NCBI GenBank assembly: GCA_016926135.1
Contig: JAFGPH010000638.1
Coordinates: 1 to 13,797 of the forward strand
Direction of reading: 5' to 3'
Origin: Deltaproteobacteria bacterium
GTDB lineage: Bacteria > Desulfobacterota > DSM-4660 > Desulfatiglandales > HGW-15
Length of the DNA: 13,797 bases
The position numbers and the translations under genes are program-made. Under the pieces are notes generated by a model. That model was not told the origin of the DNA and ran no database searches. It was given only the letters and a program-made list of their open reading frames with translations. This document shows, in pieces, positions 13,569 through 13,797 of this stretch. Numbering within the stretch: position 1 is the stretch's first letter; each line of letters begins with the position of its first letter.

Positions 13569-13797
13569 CCTGTCCTCCTCTCTCTCATTCTGGAATGGAT
13601 CTCCAACCTCTCCAGGGAAAGCCGGATCACGTCCCGGGCCTTTTCCTTCCCTGCCATGTAGTCTTCGAAGAAGGCCCTCACCTCCCCCTCCCTTCCGAGG
13701 CCGCTCCACGGCACCAGAGCCGCGACGACCCGCTCATAATGGACCGGGGGCAGTTGTTCGATCTGCCGGAGGGAAGAGAGGAACCACTCCCACAGGA
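13565..13797 (-). CDS. M1-family aminopeptidase, C-terminal end (5' cut by window)
   Basis: The last 76 residues are visible, starting LWEWFLSSLRQIEQLPP and including YERVVAALVPWSGLG, EVRAFFEDY and RDVIRLSLERLEIHSRM before the TGA. This matches the helical ERAP1-like C-terminal domain that ends many M1 zinc aminopeptidases (a WxWF helix, then a VVxALVP stretch and a final basic helix). The catalytic HExxH region lies beyond the window, so activity cannot be judged. The stop overlaps the CBS start by ATGA. This part had to be read by hand because it runs off the edge; another helical-repeat protein remains possible. Confidence 0.7.
   Translation of the reverse strand, partial: LWEWFLSSLRQIEQLPPVHYERVVAALVPWSGLGREGEVRAFFEDYMAGKEKARDVIRLSLERLEIHSRMRERRTG

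Overview
The window reads as chromosomal DNA of a GC-rich anaerobic bacterium, most likely of the Desulfobacterota (former Deltaproteobacteria). This rests on gene content (short ThiC, LarB, a CHASE2 adenylate cyclase, a B12-binding radical SAM protein) and on repeat types I associate with that group: a 127-bp palindromic element ending in GCAGGCTGCTGAAAAA, and short tandem heptamer, octamer and nonamer repeats between genes. The lineage is inference. No stretch longer than 300 bases lacks a gene.

Layout. (1) Positions 1-2159, plus strand: the end of yidC, then jag and mnmE, the conserved yidC-jag-mnmE block usually found near the replication origin. jag and mnmE touch or nearly touch. (2) 2161-4521: an inverted octamer repeat, then a minus-strand thiamine pair, thiD followed by thiC, with a good sigma70-type promoter upstream and no recognisable TPP riboswitch. 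(3) 4549-6893, divergent from thiD: a CHASE2-type class III adenylate cyclase with its own promoter. (4) 6898-8959, minus strand: a TPR protein followed by a YdcF/SanA-like (DUF218) membrane protein, separated by copy A of a 129-bp intergenic element. (5) 9068-9443: a promoter, a 48-aa basic helical protein, and a 127-bp palindromic MITE-like element whose last base is part of the dtd stop codon. (6) 9443-11424: dtd (minus) and a B12-binding radical SAM gene (plus), divergent, with a second octamer repeat between them. (7) 11427-11619: the decayed remnant of a VapC/PIN toxin gene. (8) 11647-13797, minus strand: the end of an M1-like aminopeptidase, a CBS-pair protein, copy B of the 129-bp element, a 118-aa helical protein of unknown function, and larB.

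How the genes relate: YidC and Jag serve membrane-protein insertion and RNA binding, and MnmE modifies wobble uridines in tRNA. ThiD and ThiC make and phosphorylate the thiamine pyrimidine. Dtd clears D-aminoacyl-tRNAs. LarB begins synthesis of the nickel-pincer cofactor. The aminopeptidase, CBS, 118-aa and larB genes look co-transcribed, with the first two overlapping by ATGA.

The least explained feature is the 129-bp element. It occurs twice in the same orientation, each time 13-14 bases after a stop codon, and its two copies have diverged while keeping several blocks. That makes it a candidate structured RNA or dispersed intergenic repeat.
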